Below are positions 53,488 to 62,880 of a DNA stretch of 64,000 bases, piece after piece. Numbering within the stretch: position 1 is the first letter of the stretch; each line of letters starts with the position of its first letter. The stretch spans positions 930,001 through 994,000 of the forward strand of contig NZ_CP081149.1 of NCBI RefSeq assembly GCF_019665785.1, read 5' to 3'. Source of the stretch: Deefgea piscis (GTDB lineage: Bacteria > Pseudomonadota > Gammaproteobacteria > Burkholderiales > Chitinibacteraceae). Made by a program: the position numbers and the translations under genes. Below the pieces are notes generated by a model. The model saw nothing but the letters and a program-made list of their open reading frames with translations. It was not told the origin of the DNA and searched no databases.

Positions 53488-55263
53488 CTAGCATTTATTG
53501 CGGTAAACCGTATTACGCGAAATACCCAGAGCGCGTGCAGTGGCAGAGACGTTGCCATGATGCGCAGCGAGCGCCGCTTGAATCGCTTGTGTCGATAGCG
53601 TGTGTAAGTGCGTTGCTTGCTCAGGATTGACCGCAATCGCATCGATAAACTCATCAGGAAAATGCACAATATCCAGCTGCTTTGCATCGCCAGCCAAGAC
53701 AGCAGCGGTGCGTAATACCGTATATAACTGCCTAAAGTTGCCCGGCCAATCGTAGTTCAAACACAGCGCCAGCGCCGCTGATGACAATTGTTTTTGGCCT
53801 AAGTTATGCAAGATTTTGCCAATGACAACCGCTAAATCGCTGCGTTCGCGCACTGGTGGTAGTTTCACCATGAGCCCTTGAATTCGATAATACAAGTCTT
53901 CGCGAAACAAGCCTTGCGCCACTTGCGTGGCTAAATCACGGTGGGTGGCACAAATGAGCGCCATATCAATCGCAATTGAGCGATCGCTGCCCAGCGGCGT
54001 GATTTCTCTTTCTTGTAACACCCGCAGTAAACGCGCTTGCAAAGCCAAAGGCATATCGCCAATTTCATCCAAAAATAAAGTTCCACCATGCGCTTGAATG
54101 ATTTTGCCATTGTTCCCGCTGCGTTTGGCACCAGTAAATGCGCCTTCCGCGTAGCCAAATAATTCAGATTCAATGAGCGATTCTGGAATCGAAGCGCAAT
54201 TGACTGCGACAAAGTTTTTGCTCGCTTGGGGCGAATCTTTATGAATCGCTTGCGCCAGTAGCTCTTTGCCGCTGCCGGTTTCGCCGGTAATTAAAATCGG
54301 AATCCCATGCCCTAATACTTTGCTAACACGCTCAATCATCCGCGCAACTTGAGTGTCGCCGGTATTGAGGTAATTTAAATGTGAAAACCGCTTGCTTTGC
54401 TGCGTTTGCGGCGCGCTACCAAAGCGGGCGATGGCCGCAATACGCATGCCATTGTGCAAAGTCAGCGTCAGCTGCGCTGGGCTAAAGCGGCAGGCGCTAA
54501 GGATGTCGTTGATCGATTGATGGCGCGTATCAAAACAGTGAGCAAATGACGCTGGTGCCGCAGCATTGAGCTGAAATAGCGCGCTTTGATTGGCCGCTAA
54601 GCATTGCCCATCGAGATCAAACACCAATATGCCTTCCATCGCAGTTGCAATTAATTCAGCTCGACTATGAAAGCTGATATAGAGGGCGTCATGAAAGGCA
54701 TTGCAGAGGATTTTATTTTCTAATTCTTGTGCCGACATTTTGATCAACGAAAGCGTTGACGCATGGTAACTACGGTAATCACCCGTTACATCAATCACGC
54801 CAAGCAAGCTTGAATTAGGGCTAAAAATCGGCACGCTGGCGCAAGTGAGGCCTTGATTGGCGCGTAAAAAATGTTGTTCGGCATGTACGGTGATGGCGCG
54901 TTGCTCGGCCAAAGCCGTGCCAATGGCGTTGGTGCCCTGATATTGCTCGCTCCAGATGGCACCGGGCTTGAGGGCAACCTTGTGGTTTTTAGCTAAAAAT
55001 TGATCGTCACCTAAGGCATGCAGCACCAATCCATTGGCGTCAGTGAGCACAATCGTGCTGTGACTTTTGGCGATTTGTTGATATAGCGTGCTCAGTACTG
55101 GCAACGCTTGCAGATAAAACCCGCGCTGCTCGTCTTGCTGCGCTTGCAGTTGCTTGGCCGATAAAATGACATAGTCAGCTTGCTGCACGGCATCGAGACC
55201 ATATTGCGCTGAGCGTTGATGCGCTGCCAATAATTGCGTCGATTGCAATTGAAATTGATCCAC
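53488..55263 (-). CDS. Sigma-54-dependent activator, AcoR-like (GAF-AAA+-Fis)
   Basis: A 591-residue bacterial enhancer-binding protein. A GAF-type sensor (about 55-200; HSTIVLTDANGLVLHALGD, GTNAIGTALAEQRAITVHAEQHF) and a PAS-like segment (about 210-300) precede the AAA+ domain. Walker A is GETGSGKE, the sigma-54 contact loop EGAFTGAKRSG, Walker B TLFLDEIGD, and the sensor region YYRIQGLMVKLPPVRERSD. The C-terminal Fis-type HTH is HHGNVSATARALGISRNTVYR. AcoR-like proteins turn on acetoin, alcohol or aldehyde oxidation genes. It faces an aldehyde dehydrogenase with a -24/-12 promoter, its likely target. Confidence 0.92.
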   Translation of the reverse strand: MDQFQLQSTQLLAAHQRSAQYGLDAVQQADYVILSAKQLQAQQDEQRGFYLQALPVLSTLYQQIAKSHSTIVLTDANGLVLHALGDDQFLAKNHKVALKPGAIWSEQYQGTNAIGTALAEQRAITVHAEQHFLRANQGLTCASVPIFSPNSSLLGVIDVTGDYRSYHASTLSLIKMSAQELENKILCNAFHDALYISFHSRAELIATAMEGILVFDLDGQCLAANQSALFQLNAAAPASFAHCFDTRHQSINDILSACRFSPAQLTLTLHNGMRIAAIARFGSAPQTQQSKRFSHLNYLNTGDTQVARMIERVSKVLGHGIPILITGETGSGKELLAQAIHKDSPQASKNFVAVNCASIPESLIESELFGYAEGAFTGAKRSGNNGKIIQAHGGTLFLDEIGDMPLALQARLLRVLQEREITPLGSDRSIAIDMALICATHRDLATQVAQGLFREDLYYRIQGLMVKLPPVRERSDLAVVIGKILHNLGQKQLSSAALALCLNYDWPGNFRQLYTVLRTAAVLAGDAKQLDIVHFPDEFIDAIAVNPEQATHLHTLSTQAIQAALAAHHGNVSATARALGISRNTVYRNKC

Positions 55264-55372
55264 AATCGCTCCTTATTCAGTGAGTTTTTTTGCCGGCTGA
55301 GGGCTGATTTTTATTGTGTATCTGCGTGCGGTAAAAAGGCAAATTGAGCCTACATCACACTATGCCAACGGT

Positions 55373-55438
55373 TGTTCATCGGTGTTCAACTGTTCGGTGT
55401 CAGTGTTCAAAATTGACACACTTACGCTATTGTGTTCA
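55373..55438. promoter_or_regulatory. Cluster of TGTTCA boxes, probable activator binding sites
   Basis: TGTTCA occurs at 55373, 55383, 55404 and 55433, with TGTTCG at 55391; the first pair is 10 bp apart (one helical turn). GTGTCA (55398) and TGACAC (55414) also form an inverted pair. They lie 60-125 bp upstream of the -24/-12 promoter, the expected place for enhancer-binding protein sites. Confidence 0.6.
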
Positions 55439-55493
55439 ATCCTGGGTTTGAAATATATCTAATAAAATCAAGGCTTAATCTAGTTTTTAAAAC

Positions 55494-55510
55494 TAGGCAT
55501 GGCTTTTGCA
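55494..55510 (+). promoter_or_regulatory. Sigma-54 (-24/-12) promoter of the aldehyde dehydrogenase gene
   Basis: TAGGCATGGCTTTTGCA has GG (55496-55497) and GC (55508-55509) separated by exactly 10 bases, as in the TGGCAC-N5-TTGCW consensus. It is about 140 bases before the dehydrogenase start and faces it. Confidence 0.75.
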
Positions 55511-55651
55511 AATAGCTTGATGAGCAAAAAGAGTTCGCCCAAAAAAACCAAGTCAAACGCGCGTTACAGCGTGGGTTTGAGTAATAGGGCGATGATTGTT
55601 GCCGCCAAGTTGGAGTGTCATTTTTTGATTAAATCTAAGGAGTGAACGCAA

Positions 55652-57172
55652 ATGAACCATGCCCAGATGCAGTTTTTGAATATTGCATTTCCCTATCGTC
55701 AGCAGTATGGCAATTTTATTAATGGCACATGGCAAGCACCGATCGATGGCGAATATTTTGACAATATCACGCCGATTACCGGACAAGTTTTTTGCCAAGT
55801 GGCTCGATCGAAAGCGGCCGATGTTGAATTGGCGCTCGACGCCGCGCATGCCGCTAAAGGGGCATGGGGCCGCACCAGCGCAGCGGAGCGCGCACGGATT
55901 TTGAATCAGATTGCCGATCGGATGGAGGTCAATTTAGAAATGCTGGCCGTGGCCGAAACCATCGACAATGGCAAACCGATCCGTGAAACACGGGCGGCCG
56001 ATATCCCGCTGGCGATTGATCATTTTCGTTATTTTGCTGGCGCCATTCGCGCGCAAGAAGGCGGTATTTCAGAAATTGATCATGATACGGTGGCGTATCA
56101 TTTTCATGAGCCGCTGGGCGTGGTCGGGCAGATTATTCCGTGGAATTTCCCGATTCTAATGGCCACTTGGAAGCTCGCTCCGGCATTAGCCGCTGGCAAT
56201 TGTGTAGTGTTAAAACCTGCCGAGCAAACGCCAGCTTCGATCTTGGTGTTGGCGGAGTTGATTGCTGATTTATTACCACCGGGCGTACTCAATATCGTCA
56301 ATGGCTACGGTCTAGAGGCGGGTAAACCGCTAGCCAGTAGCAAACGCATTGCCAAAATTGCCTTTACTGGAGAAACCACCACCGGGCGTTTGATTATGCA
56401 ATACGCCGGTCAAAACTTGATTCCGGCGACGCTCGAATTGGGCGGTAAAAGCCCAAATATTTTCTTTGCCAGTGTGATGCAAGCCGATGACGCATATTTT
56501 GATAAAGCACTCGAAGGCTTTGCAATGTTTGCACTCAACCAAGGCGAGGTGTGTACCTGCCCATCGCGCGCTTTGATTCAAGAGTCGATTTACGAGCAAT
56601 TTATGGAGCGGGCGGTGCAGCGGGTGAAAGCCATTCGCCAAGGTCATCCACTCGATGGCAATACCATGATTGGTGCCCAAGCATCGCAAGAACAGTTTGA
56701 AAAAATCTTGTCGTATTTAGATTTAGGCAAACAAGAAGGCGCCAAATGCTTAACTGGCGGTGAGGCCACACGGCTAGATGGCGAGTTGGGCCAAGGGTTT
56801 TACATCCAGCCGACGATTTTTGTTGGGCATAACAAAATGCGCATTTTCCAAGAAGAAATTTTTGGCCCAGTGGTCTCGGTCACCACCTTTAAAACCGAAG
56901 CCGAAGCGCTAGAAATCGCCAACGACACCTTATACGGTTTGGGTGCCGGTGTTTGGAGCCGAGATATCAATCAAGCGTATCGCTTTGGCCGTGAGATTCA
57001 AGCGGGCCGAGTTTGGACCAATTGCTATCATGCGTATCCGGCGCACGCGGCTTTTGGTGGTTATAAGCAATCGGGCATCGGTCGAGAAAATCACAAAATG
57101 ATGCTCGATCATTATCAACAAACTAAAAACTTACTCGTGAGCTATTCCAACCAAGCGCTGGGTTTTTTCTAA
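55652..57172 (+). CDS. NAD-dependent aldehyde dehydrogenase (acetaldehyde type, ExaC/AldB-like)
   Basis: A 506-residue ALDH oxidising acetaldehyde or similar aldehydes to acids. The catalytic Cys is in [11 protein letters not shown] and the general-base Glu in [44 protein letters not shown] and [13 protein letters not shown] are NAD and fold motifs; the C terminus [18 protein letters not shown] is typical of this subfamily. AAGGAG precedes ATG 55652. It is followed by DUF779, the usual partner, and driven by the sigma-54 promoter. Confidence 0.93.
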   Translation: MNHAQMQFLNIAFPYRQQYGNFINGTWQAPIDGEYFDNITPITGQVFCQVARSKAADVELALDAAHAAKGAWGRTSAAERARILNQIADRMEVNLEMLAVAETIDNGKPIRETRAADIPLAIDHFRYFAGAIRAQEGGISEIDHDTVAYHFHEPLGVVGQIIPWNFPILMATWKLAPALAAGNCVVLKPAEQTPASILVLAELIADLLPPGVLNIVNGYGLEAGKPLASSKRIAKIAFTGETTTGRLIMQYAGQNLIPATLELGGKSPNIFFASVMQADDAYFDKALEGFAMFALNQGEVCTCPSRALIQESIYEQFMERAVQRVKAIRQGHPLDGNTMIGAQASQEQFEKILSYLDLGKQEGAKCLTGGEATRLDGELGQGFYIQPTIFVGHNKMRIFQEEIFGPVVSVTTFKTEAEALEIANDTLYGLGAGVWSRDINQAYRFGREIQAGRVWTNCYHAYPAHAAFGGYKQSGIGRENHKMMLDHYQQTKNLLVSYSNQALGFF

Positions 57173-57178
57173 AATCCG

Positions 57179-57235
57179 CTGGGCGATGCGGTTTGCTGTT
57201 TGCGGATCGCGGATCGCGGATCGCGGATCGCCCAG
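57179..57235 (+). repeat. Hairpin enclosing four tandem GCGGATC heptamers, upstream of the DUF779 gene
   Basis: Four perfect direct copies of GCGGATC (57202-57229) lie between CTGGGCGAT (57179-57187) and ATCGCCCAG (57227-57235), which can pair over 9 bp. The right arm overlaps the first two bases of the AGGAG ribosome site (57234-57238) of the DUF779 gene. Confidence 0.75.
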
Positions 57236-57245
57236 GAGAATGTCA

Positions 57246-57644
57246 ATGACGAATCTAGATCTGGTCGTACCGCGAGTGATCGCCACCGAGGCTGCATTGC
57301 AGTTAATTGATTCGCTAGCACTGCGGTATGGTGCTTTGCTGTTTCATCAATCGGGTGGCTGCTGTGATGGCAGCGCGCCGATGTGTTTCTCACGCACGGA
57401 GTTTCACATTGGCGCTGGCGATGTATATCTGGGCGATATTGGCGGTGCGCCGTTTTATATGAGTGCCTCACAGTTTGAATATTGGCAACACACGCAATTA
57501 AACATCGATGTGGTGGCTGGAATGGGTGGGATGTTTTCATTAGAAAGTGGCACCGGCCGCCGATTTTTAACGCGCTCTCGATTGTTTACTGATGATGAAT
57601 GGCAATGGCTGACTGCGCATCCAGTGACATTCGCTGCGGGTTGA
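57246..57644 (+). CDS. DUF779 family protein
   Basis: A 132-residue protein of the DUF779 family, nearly always encoded next to acetaldehyde-type dehydrogenases. Conserved Cys residues lie in FHQSGGCCDGSAPMCF, suggesting metal binding; GDVYLGDIGGAPFYMSASQFEYW and the C-terminal SLESGTGRRFLTRSRLF are family blocks. ATG 57246 is preferred because AGGAG is seven bases upstream; ATG 57240 is too close to it. Probably an accessory factor of the dehydrogenase. Confidence 0.9.
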   Translation: MTNLDLVVPRVIATEAALQLIDSLALRYGALLFHQSGGCCDGSAPMCFSRTEFHIGAGDVYLGDIGGAPFYMSASQFEYWQHTQLNIDVVAGMGGMFSLESGTGRRFLTRSRLFTDDEWQWLTAHPVTFAAG

Positions 57645-57651
57645 CTCAAAG

Positions 57652-57691
57652 AAAAAACCATCAGGGCTTGCTTACCCTGATGGTTTTTTTT
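57652..57691. terminator. Bidirectional terminator between DUF779 and gabD
   Basis: Stem AAAAAACCATCAGGG/CCCTGATGGTTTTTT with an 8-base loop, between convergent genes. Confidence 0.9.
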
Positions 57692-57718
57692 GGGTCAATT
57701 TAAGCGGTTTGGATCGAT

Positions 57719-59173
57719 TTACAGCCCCGCAATACACAGATACTTTAATTCAACATAATCATCGATACCAAAGCGCGAGCCTTCTCGGCCTAGACCGGAT
57801 TGTTTGATGCCGCCAAATGGGCCGACTTCATTCGAGATTAGGCCGGTATTGATGCCCACCATGCCGGACTCAAGTGCTTCGGCTACGCGGAAAATTCGGC
57901 CAATATCGTGGCTATAAAAATACGCCGCTAAGCCAAACTCGGTGTCATTGGCCAAATCAATCGCTTCGTGCTCGTTGTAAAAACGAAATAGCGGCGCCAC
58001 CGGACCAAAGGTTTCCTCGTGGGCGATTTTCATTGCGGTGGTGACATGGCTGAGCAAAGTAGGCTGGAAAAAACGGCCACCTAAAGCATCCAGACCGCCG
58101 CCGAGCAAGAGCTTTGCGCCATGCTCGAGTGCATCGCTCAGGTGCTCTTGGACTTTGGCGATGGCTTTATCGTCAATCAAAGGACCAAGTATCACCTCTG
58201 AATCCATGCCATTGCCGACTTTGAGGGCTTGCATCGCGATACGCAGCTTGTGGCTAAATTCGTCATACACCGCGTCATGCACCAAAATCCGGTTGGCGCA
58301 CACGCAGGTTTGTCCGGCATTTCTAAATTTGGCAATCATTGCGCCAGCCACGGCGGCATCCAGATCAGCATCTTCAAACACAATAAATGGTGCATTGCCG
58401 CCCAGCTCTAAAGACACTTTTTTAATGGTATCGGCGCATTGCGCCATTAAGGCTTTGCCAACGGCGGTACTGCCAGTGAAGCTGAGTTTGCGCACAATTG
58501 GATTACGCGTGAGCTCGCCACCGATTTCGCTGGCGTTGCCGGTGATGACATTAAAAACCCCGGCCGGAATGCCGGCGCGCAATGAGAGCTCGGCCATGGC
58601 CAAAGCGGTCAGTGGTGTTTGGCTGGCGGGTTTAACCACCATGCTGCAGCCCGCAGCGAGCGCAGGCCCGGCTTTACGCGCAATCATGGCCGCTGGGAAA
58701 TTCCACGGCGTAATCGCTGCAGTCACGCCAATGGCTTGGCGGATGACCAAAATGCGTTTATCCGCTTGTGGATGCTGTAATACATGGCCATCAAGCCGTT
58801 TGGCTTCTTCGGCAAACCATTCAATAAAGCTGGCGGCATAAGCGATTTCGCCTTTGGCTTCGGCCAAGGGTTTACCTTGCTCGGCGGTCATGATTTTGGC
58901 CAGATCGGTTTGATGCTGCATGAGTAAATCAAACCAGCGGCGTAAAATAATCGATCGCTCTTTGCCTGACCGCGCGCGCCATTCGATTTGCGCCGCTTGT
59001 GCGGCAAAAATGGCGCGTTGCGTCTCAGCAACGCCCATGCGCGGCACCACGGCGACTGGCGAATTATCCGCCGGATTAGTCACCGCTAGCGTTGCGCCGT
59101 CGTCGGCCGATTGCCAAAGCCCGTCGATTAGTGCGTGTTCGCGTAGCAGGGTTGGATCATCAAGTTGCAGCAT
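57719..59173 (-). CDS. gabD: Succinate-semialdehyde dehydrogenase
   Basis: A 484-residue ALDH that converts succinic semialdehyde to succinate. ATG 59173 is preferred (GGGGA six bases upstream); ATG 59179 is closer to the ribosome site. Glu in VSLELGGNAPFIVFEDADLD and Cys in NAGQTCVCANRILV are the catalytic residues; TPWNFPAAMIARKAGPALAAGC, FTGSTAVGKALM and EVGPFGGIKQSGLGREGSRFGIDDY are GabD-type signatures. Overlaps the 3' end of gabT by 14 bases. Last step of the putrescine-GABA route. Confidence 0.94.
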   Translation of the reverse strand: MLQLDDPTLLREHALIDGLWQSADDGATLAVTNPADNSPVAVVPRMGVAETQRAIFAAQAAQIEWRARSGKERSIILRRWFDLLMQHQTDLAKIMTAEQGKPLAEAKGEIAYAASFIEWFAEEAKRLDGHVLQHPQADKRILVIRQAIGVTAAITPWNFPAAMIARKAGPALAAGCSMVVKPASQTPLTALAMAELSLRAGIPAGVFNVITGNASEIGGELTRNPIVRKLSFTGSTAVGKALMAQCADTIKKVSLELGGNAPFIVFEDADLDAAVAGAMIAKFRNAGQTCVCANRILVHDAVYDEFSHKLRIAMQALKVGNGMDSEVILGPLIDDKAIAKVQEHLSDALEHGAKLLLGGGLDALGGRFFQPTLLSHVTTAMKIAHEETFGPVAPLFRFYNEHEAIDLANDTEFGLAAYFYSHDIGRIFRVAEALESGMVGINTGLISNEVGPFGGIKQSGLGREGSRFGIDDYVELKYLCIAGL

Positions 59174-60446
59174 CTGCATTCCCCTTTAGTGCCGCCTCTA
59201 AAATATCCAGCGCTTCAGCAAAGACCGTGTCTTCGATGGTCAGTGGAAATAAAAAGCGGATTACATTGGCGTAAGTACCACAGCTTAGCAGAATTAAACC
59301 CTGAGCTAAGGCGTGCGCTTGAATGGCCTTGGTTTTGGCCACATCAGCCTCACCCGTAGTGGGGTCAATCAATTCAATGGCGACCATCGCGCCCAAGCCA
59401 CGGATTTGCGCGATGTGCGGCACGGTGGTGGCGATGGTTTGCAAGCGCGCTTTGAGTCGATCACCGAGTTGATTGGCGCGTAGATTGAGTTGCTCGGCGT
59501 CGATCACATCCAAGACCGCGTGTGCGGCGGCAATGGCCAGCGGATTGCCAGCATACGTGCCGCCCAGGCCACCCGGATTCGGTGCGTCCATGATTTCGGC
59601 GCGGCCACACACGGCGGATAATGGATAGCCGCCGGCTAATGATTTGGCTAGCGTTATTAAATCGGGCAATACATCGTAGTGCTGCATCGCAAACCATTGT
59701 CCGGTGCGGGCAAAGCCAGTTTGGATTTCATCGGCAATCAGCAAAATACCGTGTTGATCGCACAATTGCCGCAGCGCGCGTAGCCATTCTGGCGGCGCAA
59801 TATAAAAGCCGCCTTCGCCTTGCACCGGTTCAAAAATAATCGCCGCAACGCGTTGCGGATCGACATCGGCTTTAAATAGCTCATTGAGTCTTTGCAGTGA
59901 TTGCTCGGTGCTCACGCCGTGTAATTCTTGCGGAAAAGGCGCGTGATACACCTCGCCGGGGAAGGGGCCAAAGCCGATTTTATACGGCGCCACTTTACCG
60001 GTGAGTGCCATGCCCATCATCGTTCGGCCATGAAAACCGCCAGTAAAAGCAATCACCGCGCTGCGACCGGTGGCGGCACGGGCGATTTTGATCGCGTTTT
60101 CGACGGCTTCAGCGCCGCTAGAAAAAAAAGCGGTTTTTTTGACATGCGTCCCCGGTGTTAAAGCATTAATGCGTTCCGCCAAAGCAATATACGATTCATA
60201 AGGCACAACTTGATAACAGCTATGGGTAAAGGCGGCGAGTTGCTTTTGCACTGCGGCGCTGACTGTGGGGTGGCAATGCCCAGTATTGAGCACCGCAATA
60301 CCACCGGCAAAATCAATAAAACGGCGACCTTCCACATCCCACAGCTCGGCATTGAGTGCGCGTTCAATAAAAAAGGGTGCCAGCACGCCCACGCCGCGCG
60401 GTGTGGCCGCAGCTTGGCGTTGGCGCAGGGTTTGATTGTTACTCAT
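59160..60446 (-). CDS. gabT: 4-aminobutyrate aminotransferase
   Basis: A 428-residue PLP enzyme transferring the amino group of GABA to 2-oxoglutarate. FIDFAGGIAVLNTGHCHP, FFSSGAEAVENAIKIARAATGR, IIFEPVQGEGGFYIAP, LIADEIQTGFARTG and the PLP-Lys segment LITLAKSLAGGYPLSAV are present. AGGAG precedes ATG 60446. It lies between patD and gabD; a 49-bp repeat sits 26 bases upstream of its start. Confidence 0.95.
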   Translation of the reverse strand: MSNNQTLRQRQAAATPRGVGVLAPFFIERALNAELWDVEGRRFIDFAGGIAVLNTGHCHPTVSAAVQKQLAAFTHSCYQVVPYESYIALAERINALTPGTHVKKTAFFSSGAEAVENAIKIARAATGRSAVIAFTGGFHGRTMMGMALTGKVAPYKIGFGPFPGEVYHAPFPQELHGVSTEQSLQRLNELFKADVDPQRVAAIIFEPVQGEGGFYIAPPEWLRALRQLCDQHGILLIADEIQTGFARTGQWFAMQHYDVLPDLITLAKSLAGGYPLSAVCGRAEIMDAPNPGGLGGTYAGNPLAIAAAHAVLDVIDAEQLNLRANQLGDRLKARLQTIATTVPHIAQIRGLGAMVAIELIDPTTGEADVAKTKAIQAHALAQGLILLSCGTYANVIRFLFPLTIEDTVFAEALDILEAALKGNADAAT

Positions 60447-60471
60447 CGCGATCTCCTTGATTCTTACCTAT

Positions 60472-60520
60472 GGGTATTGCTTTTTTGGCTATATAAAATA
60501 AGACTTAGATTGATATACCT
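60472..60520 (+). repeat. 49-bp intergenic palindromic element, copy F, inside the polyamine operon
   Basis: Starts GGGTATTGCT and ends GATATACCT, 49 bases. Unlike most copies it lies within an operon-like run, between the 3' end of patD and the 5' end of gabT. Confidence 0.7.
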
Positions 60521-60580
60521 GATGGATGTATTTTGATAAGCAGCACCAAGCCATACCGCGCTACATCAAGGCCATCTGGC

Positions 60581-62005
60581 TCACAGCTTCACCATCACAT
60601 GGCGCACACAGCTGTAGTCTTCAAGCGCATACATCGACAAGTCTTTGCCATAGCCCGATCGTTTCATTCCGCCGTGCGGCATTTCACTGACCAACATAAA
60701 GTGCGTATTGACCCATGTGCAGCCGTATTGCAGCTTGGCGGCAAATTGCATGGCATGGCTCACATCGCGCGTCCAGACCGAGCTGGCCAAGCCATAGTCG
60801 GAGTCATTGGCCCAAGCGAGCGCTTGCTCTGGCTCGGTAAAGCGGGTGATCGACACCACTGGACCAAAGACTTCGCGGCGAACGATCTCATCGTTTTGCA
60901 AAGCGCCAGCAATGACCGTCGGCTGGTAAAAAAAGCCACGTCCTTCAACCGCTCGTCCGCCAGCGGTGACTTCAATATGCGGCAATTGCGCGGCGCGTTC
61001 GACAAAGCTAGCGACGCGGCTGCGTTGTCGCTCAGAAATTAGCGGCCCCATTTCAACGCCGTCCAAATGTTGCTCGCCATATTTAATGCTAGCGACCGCG
61101 CTGGAGAGCTCGGCGACCAGTTTGTCGTAAATTTTGGCGCCGGCATAAATGCGGCACGCTGCGGTGCAGTCTTGGCCGGCGTTGTAATAGCCAAAATTGC
61201 GAATCGCTGCGACCACGGCGTCTAAATCAGCGTCGTCAAAAACAATTACTGGCGCTTTGCCGCCCAATTCCAGATGGGTGCGTTTTACCGTTTTGGCTGC
61301 GGCTTCTAAAAACCGCCCGCCGGTTGAGACGTCGCCAGTTAATGAAATCATGCGCACTGCTGGGTGGTTAATCAACGGACTGCCGACGCTATCGCCACGG
61401 CCAGTAATCACGTTGACTACGCCAGGTGGCAAGATTTCAGCGATTAATGTCGCTAATTTGAGCGTAGTCAGCGGCGTTTGCTCTGAGGGTTTGATCACTA
61501 CCGTATTGCCAGCAGCAATCGCTGGCGCGATTTTCCACGCGGCCATCATCAGTGGGTAATTCCACGGCGCGATACTGGCAACCACGCCTAAAGGATCGCG
61601 CCGGATCATGCTGGTAAATCCGGGTAAATATTCGCCGGCTAATGCGCCGTGTTGATTGCGAATCGCACCAGCAAAAAAGCGAAACACATCGGCGACTGCC
61701 GGGATTTCATCATTGAGCGCTGCCAGATAGGGCTTGCCACAATTGAGCGATTCTAAGCGAGCAAATTCGCTGGCGGTGGCTTCAATGCGCTCGGCCAATC
61801 GCAGTAACAGCATGCTGCGATCTTTAGGCACCATGAGTGCCCAATGGGGAAAGGCGGCATTGGCGGCCGAAACGGCGGCTTGGATTTGCTCTAAAGACGC
61901 CTCGGCAATGCGCTCGATGACTTCGCCGGTGGCGGGATTGAGAATCTCTTCAACAGCACCTTCGCCAAGCTGAAACTGTCCATTGATGAGTAATTGTTTA
62001 TTCAT
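60581..62005 (-). CDS. patD: Gamma-aminobutyraldehyde dehydrogenase
   Basis: A 474-residue ALDH of the YdcW/PatD type that oxidises 4-aminobutanal, the product of putrescine transamination, to GABA. ATG 62005 follows CAGGAGATAG. Catalytic Glu in [19 protein letters not shown], Cys in [44 protein letters not shown] and the C-terminal [30 protein letters not shown] are characteristic. It follows the potC permease by 41 bases, connecting import with catabolism. Confidence 0.92.
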   Translation of the reverse strand: MNKQLLINGQFQLGEGAVEEILNPATGEVIERIAEASLEQIQAAVSAANAAFPHWALMVPKDRSMLLLRLAERIEATASEFARLESLNCGKPYLAALNDEIPAVADVFRFFAGAIRNQHGALAGEYLPGFTSMIRRDPLGVVASIAPWNYPLMMAAWKIAPAIAAGNTVVIKPSEQTPLTTLKLATLIAEILPPGVVNVITGRGDSVGSPLINHPAVRMISLTGDVSTGGRFLEAAAKTVKRTHLELGGKAPVIVFDDADLDAVVAAIRNFGYYNAGQDCTAACRIYAGAKIYDKLVAELSSAVASIKYGEQHLDGVEMGPLISERQRSRVASFVERAAQLPHIEVTAGGRAVEGRGFFYQPTVIAGALQNDEIVRREVFGPVVSITRFTEPEQALAWANDSDYGLASSVWTRDVSHAMQFAAKLQYGCTWVNTHFMLVSEMPHGGMKRSGYGKDLSMYALEDYSCVRHVMVKL

Positions 62006-62046
62006 CGCGCTATCTCCTGTGGGGCGGGTCGTGGTTGCTGGTCGCA

Positions 62047-62880
62047 TTATTTACTGGCACCGGCGGTGTCTTCAGTGCCTTGGGTTAATCGCCAAGCCAA
62101 TAAAATCGGCAGGGTGGTGAGCAACATAATGCCCAGTGCCACAACATTGGTGACCGGCACATCGCGCGGGCGGCCTAGTTGATTGAGTAGCCAAATCGGT
62201 AAGGTTTGTTGTTGGCCCGCGGTAAAGGTGGTGACGATAATTTCGTCAAAGCTCAAAGCAAAAGCCAGCACTGCACCTGCGAGTAAGGACGTTGCGAGTT
62301 GCGGCAGTAAGACGTAGCGAAAGGTTTGCCAGCCATCGGCACCTAAATCCATCGACGCTTCAATTAAGCTATATGCGCTACGGCGTAGGCGAGCGACGAC
62401 ATTGTTGTAAATCACCACCACGCAAAACGTAGCGTGGCCGATGGCGATAGTCCAAAAGCCGGTTTCGATATCGGCCAAACGAAAGGCCGAAAGCAGGGCA
62501 ATCCCCGTCACAATGCCGGGCAGCGCAATCGGCAAAATCAGTACCAGCGTAATCGCTTCTTTACCAAAGAAATTACGGCGGTATAGCGCTGCAGCCGCCA
62601 TCGTGCCTAGCACTAAGGCCGATACAGTCGCGATGAGTGCAATTTTGATGGATAGCCAAACGGCCTCGAGTAAATCGCTGCGCTCGCTAGCGGCAATAAA
62701 CCAGCGAAAAGTAAATCCTTGCAAGGGAAAGCTAAACGCCGATTCTTCGGTATTAAACGCATACAGTGCGACCATGATGATCGGAAAATGCAAAAAGAAA
62801 ATACCGCCGACAGCCAGTGTCGTTAACCACCACGGCGCACGAGGGGCATTGGCATCTTGTGGTTTGCAATTAAAGCGCAT
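62047..62880 (-). CDS. potC: Putrescine/spermidine ABC transporter permease, PotC/PotI-like
   Basis: A 277-residue inner-membrane permease. ATG 62880 is chosen because TTAGGAG lies six bases upstream. Six helices; the ABC-coupling EAA loop is in [35 protein letters not shown]-terminal [25 protein letters not shown] matches PotC-type subunits. It overlaps potB by 11 bases. Polyamine specificity is inferred from the patD-gabT-gabD genes downstream. Confidence 0.9.
   Translation of the reverse strand: MRFNCKPQDANAPRAPWWLTTLAVGGIFFLHFPIIMVALYAFNTEESAFSFPLQGFTFRWFIAASERSDLLEAVWLSIKIALIATVSALVLGTMAAAALYRRNFFGKEAITLVLILPIALPGIVTGIALLSAFRLADIETGFWTIAIGHATFCVVVIYNNVVARLRRSAYSLIEASMDLGADGWQTFRYVLLPQLATSLLAGAVLAFALSFDEIIVTTFTAGQQQTLPIWLLNQLGRPRDVPVTNVVALGIMLLTTLPILLAWRLTQGTEDTAGASK

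Larger units (their letters stand above)
55264..55651. other. Divergent regulatory region between the activator and aldehyde dehydrogenase genes
   Basis: About 390 bases holding a cluster of TGTTCA repeats (55373-55438) and a sigma-54 promoter (55494-55510). No additional gene recognised. Confidence 0.6.

Noticed and set aside
58038..58841. A 267-codon plus-strand open frame
   Set aside because: Antisense to gabD, with skewed composition expected of a shadow frame.
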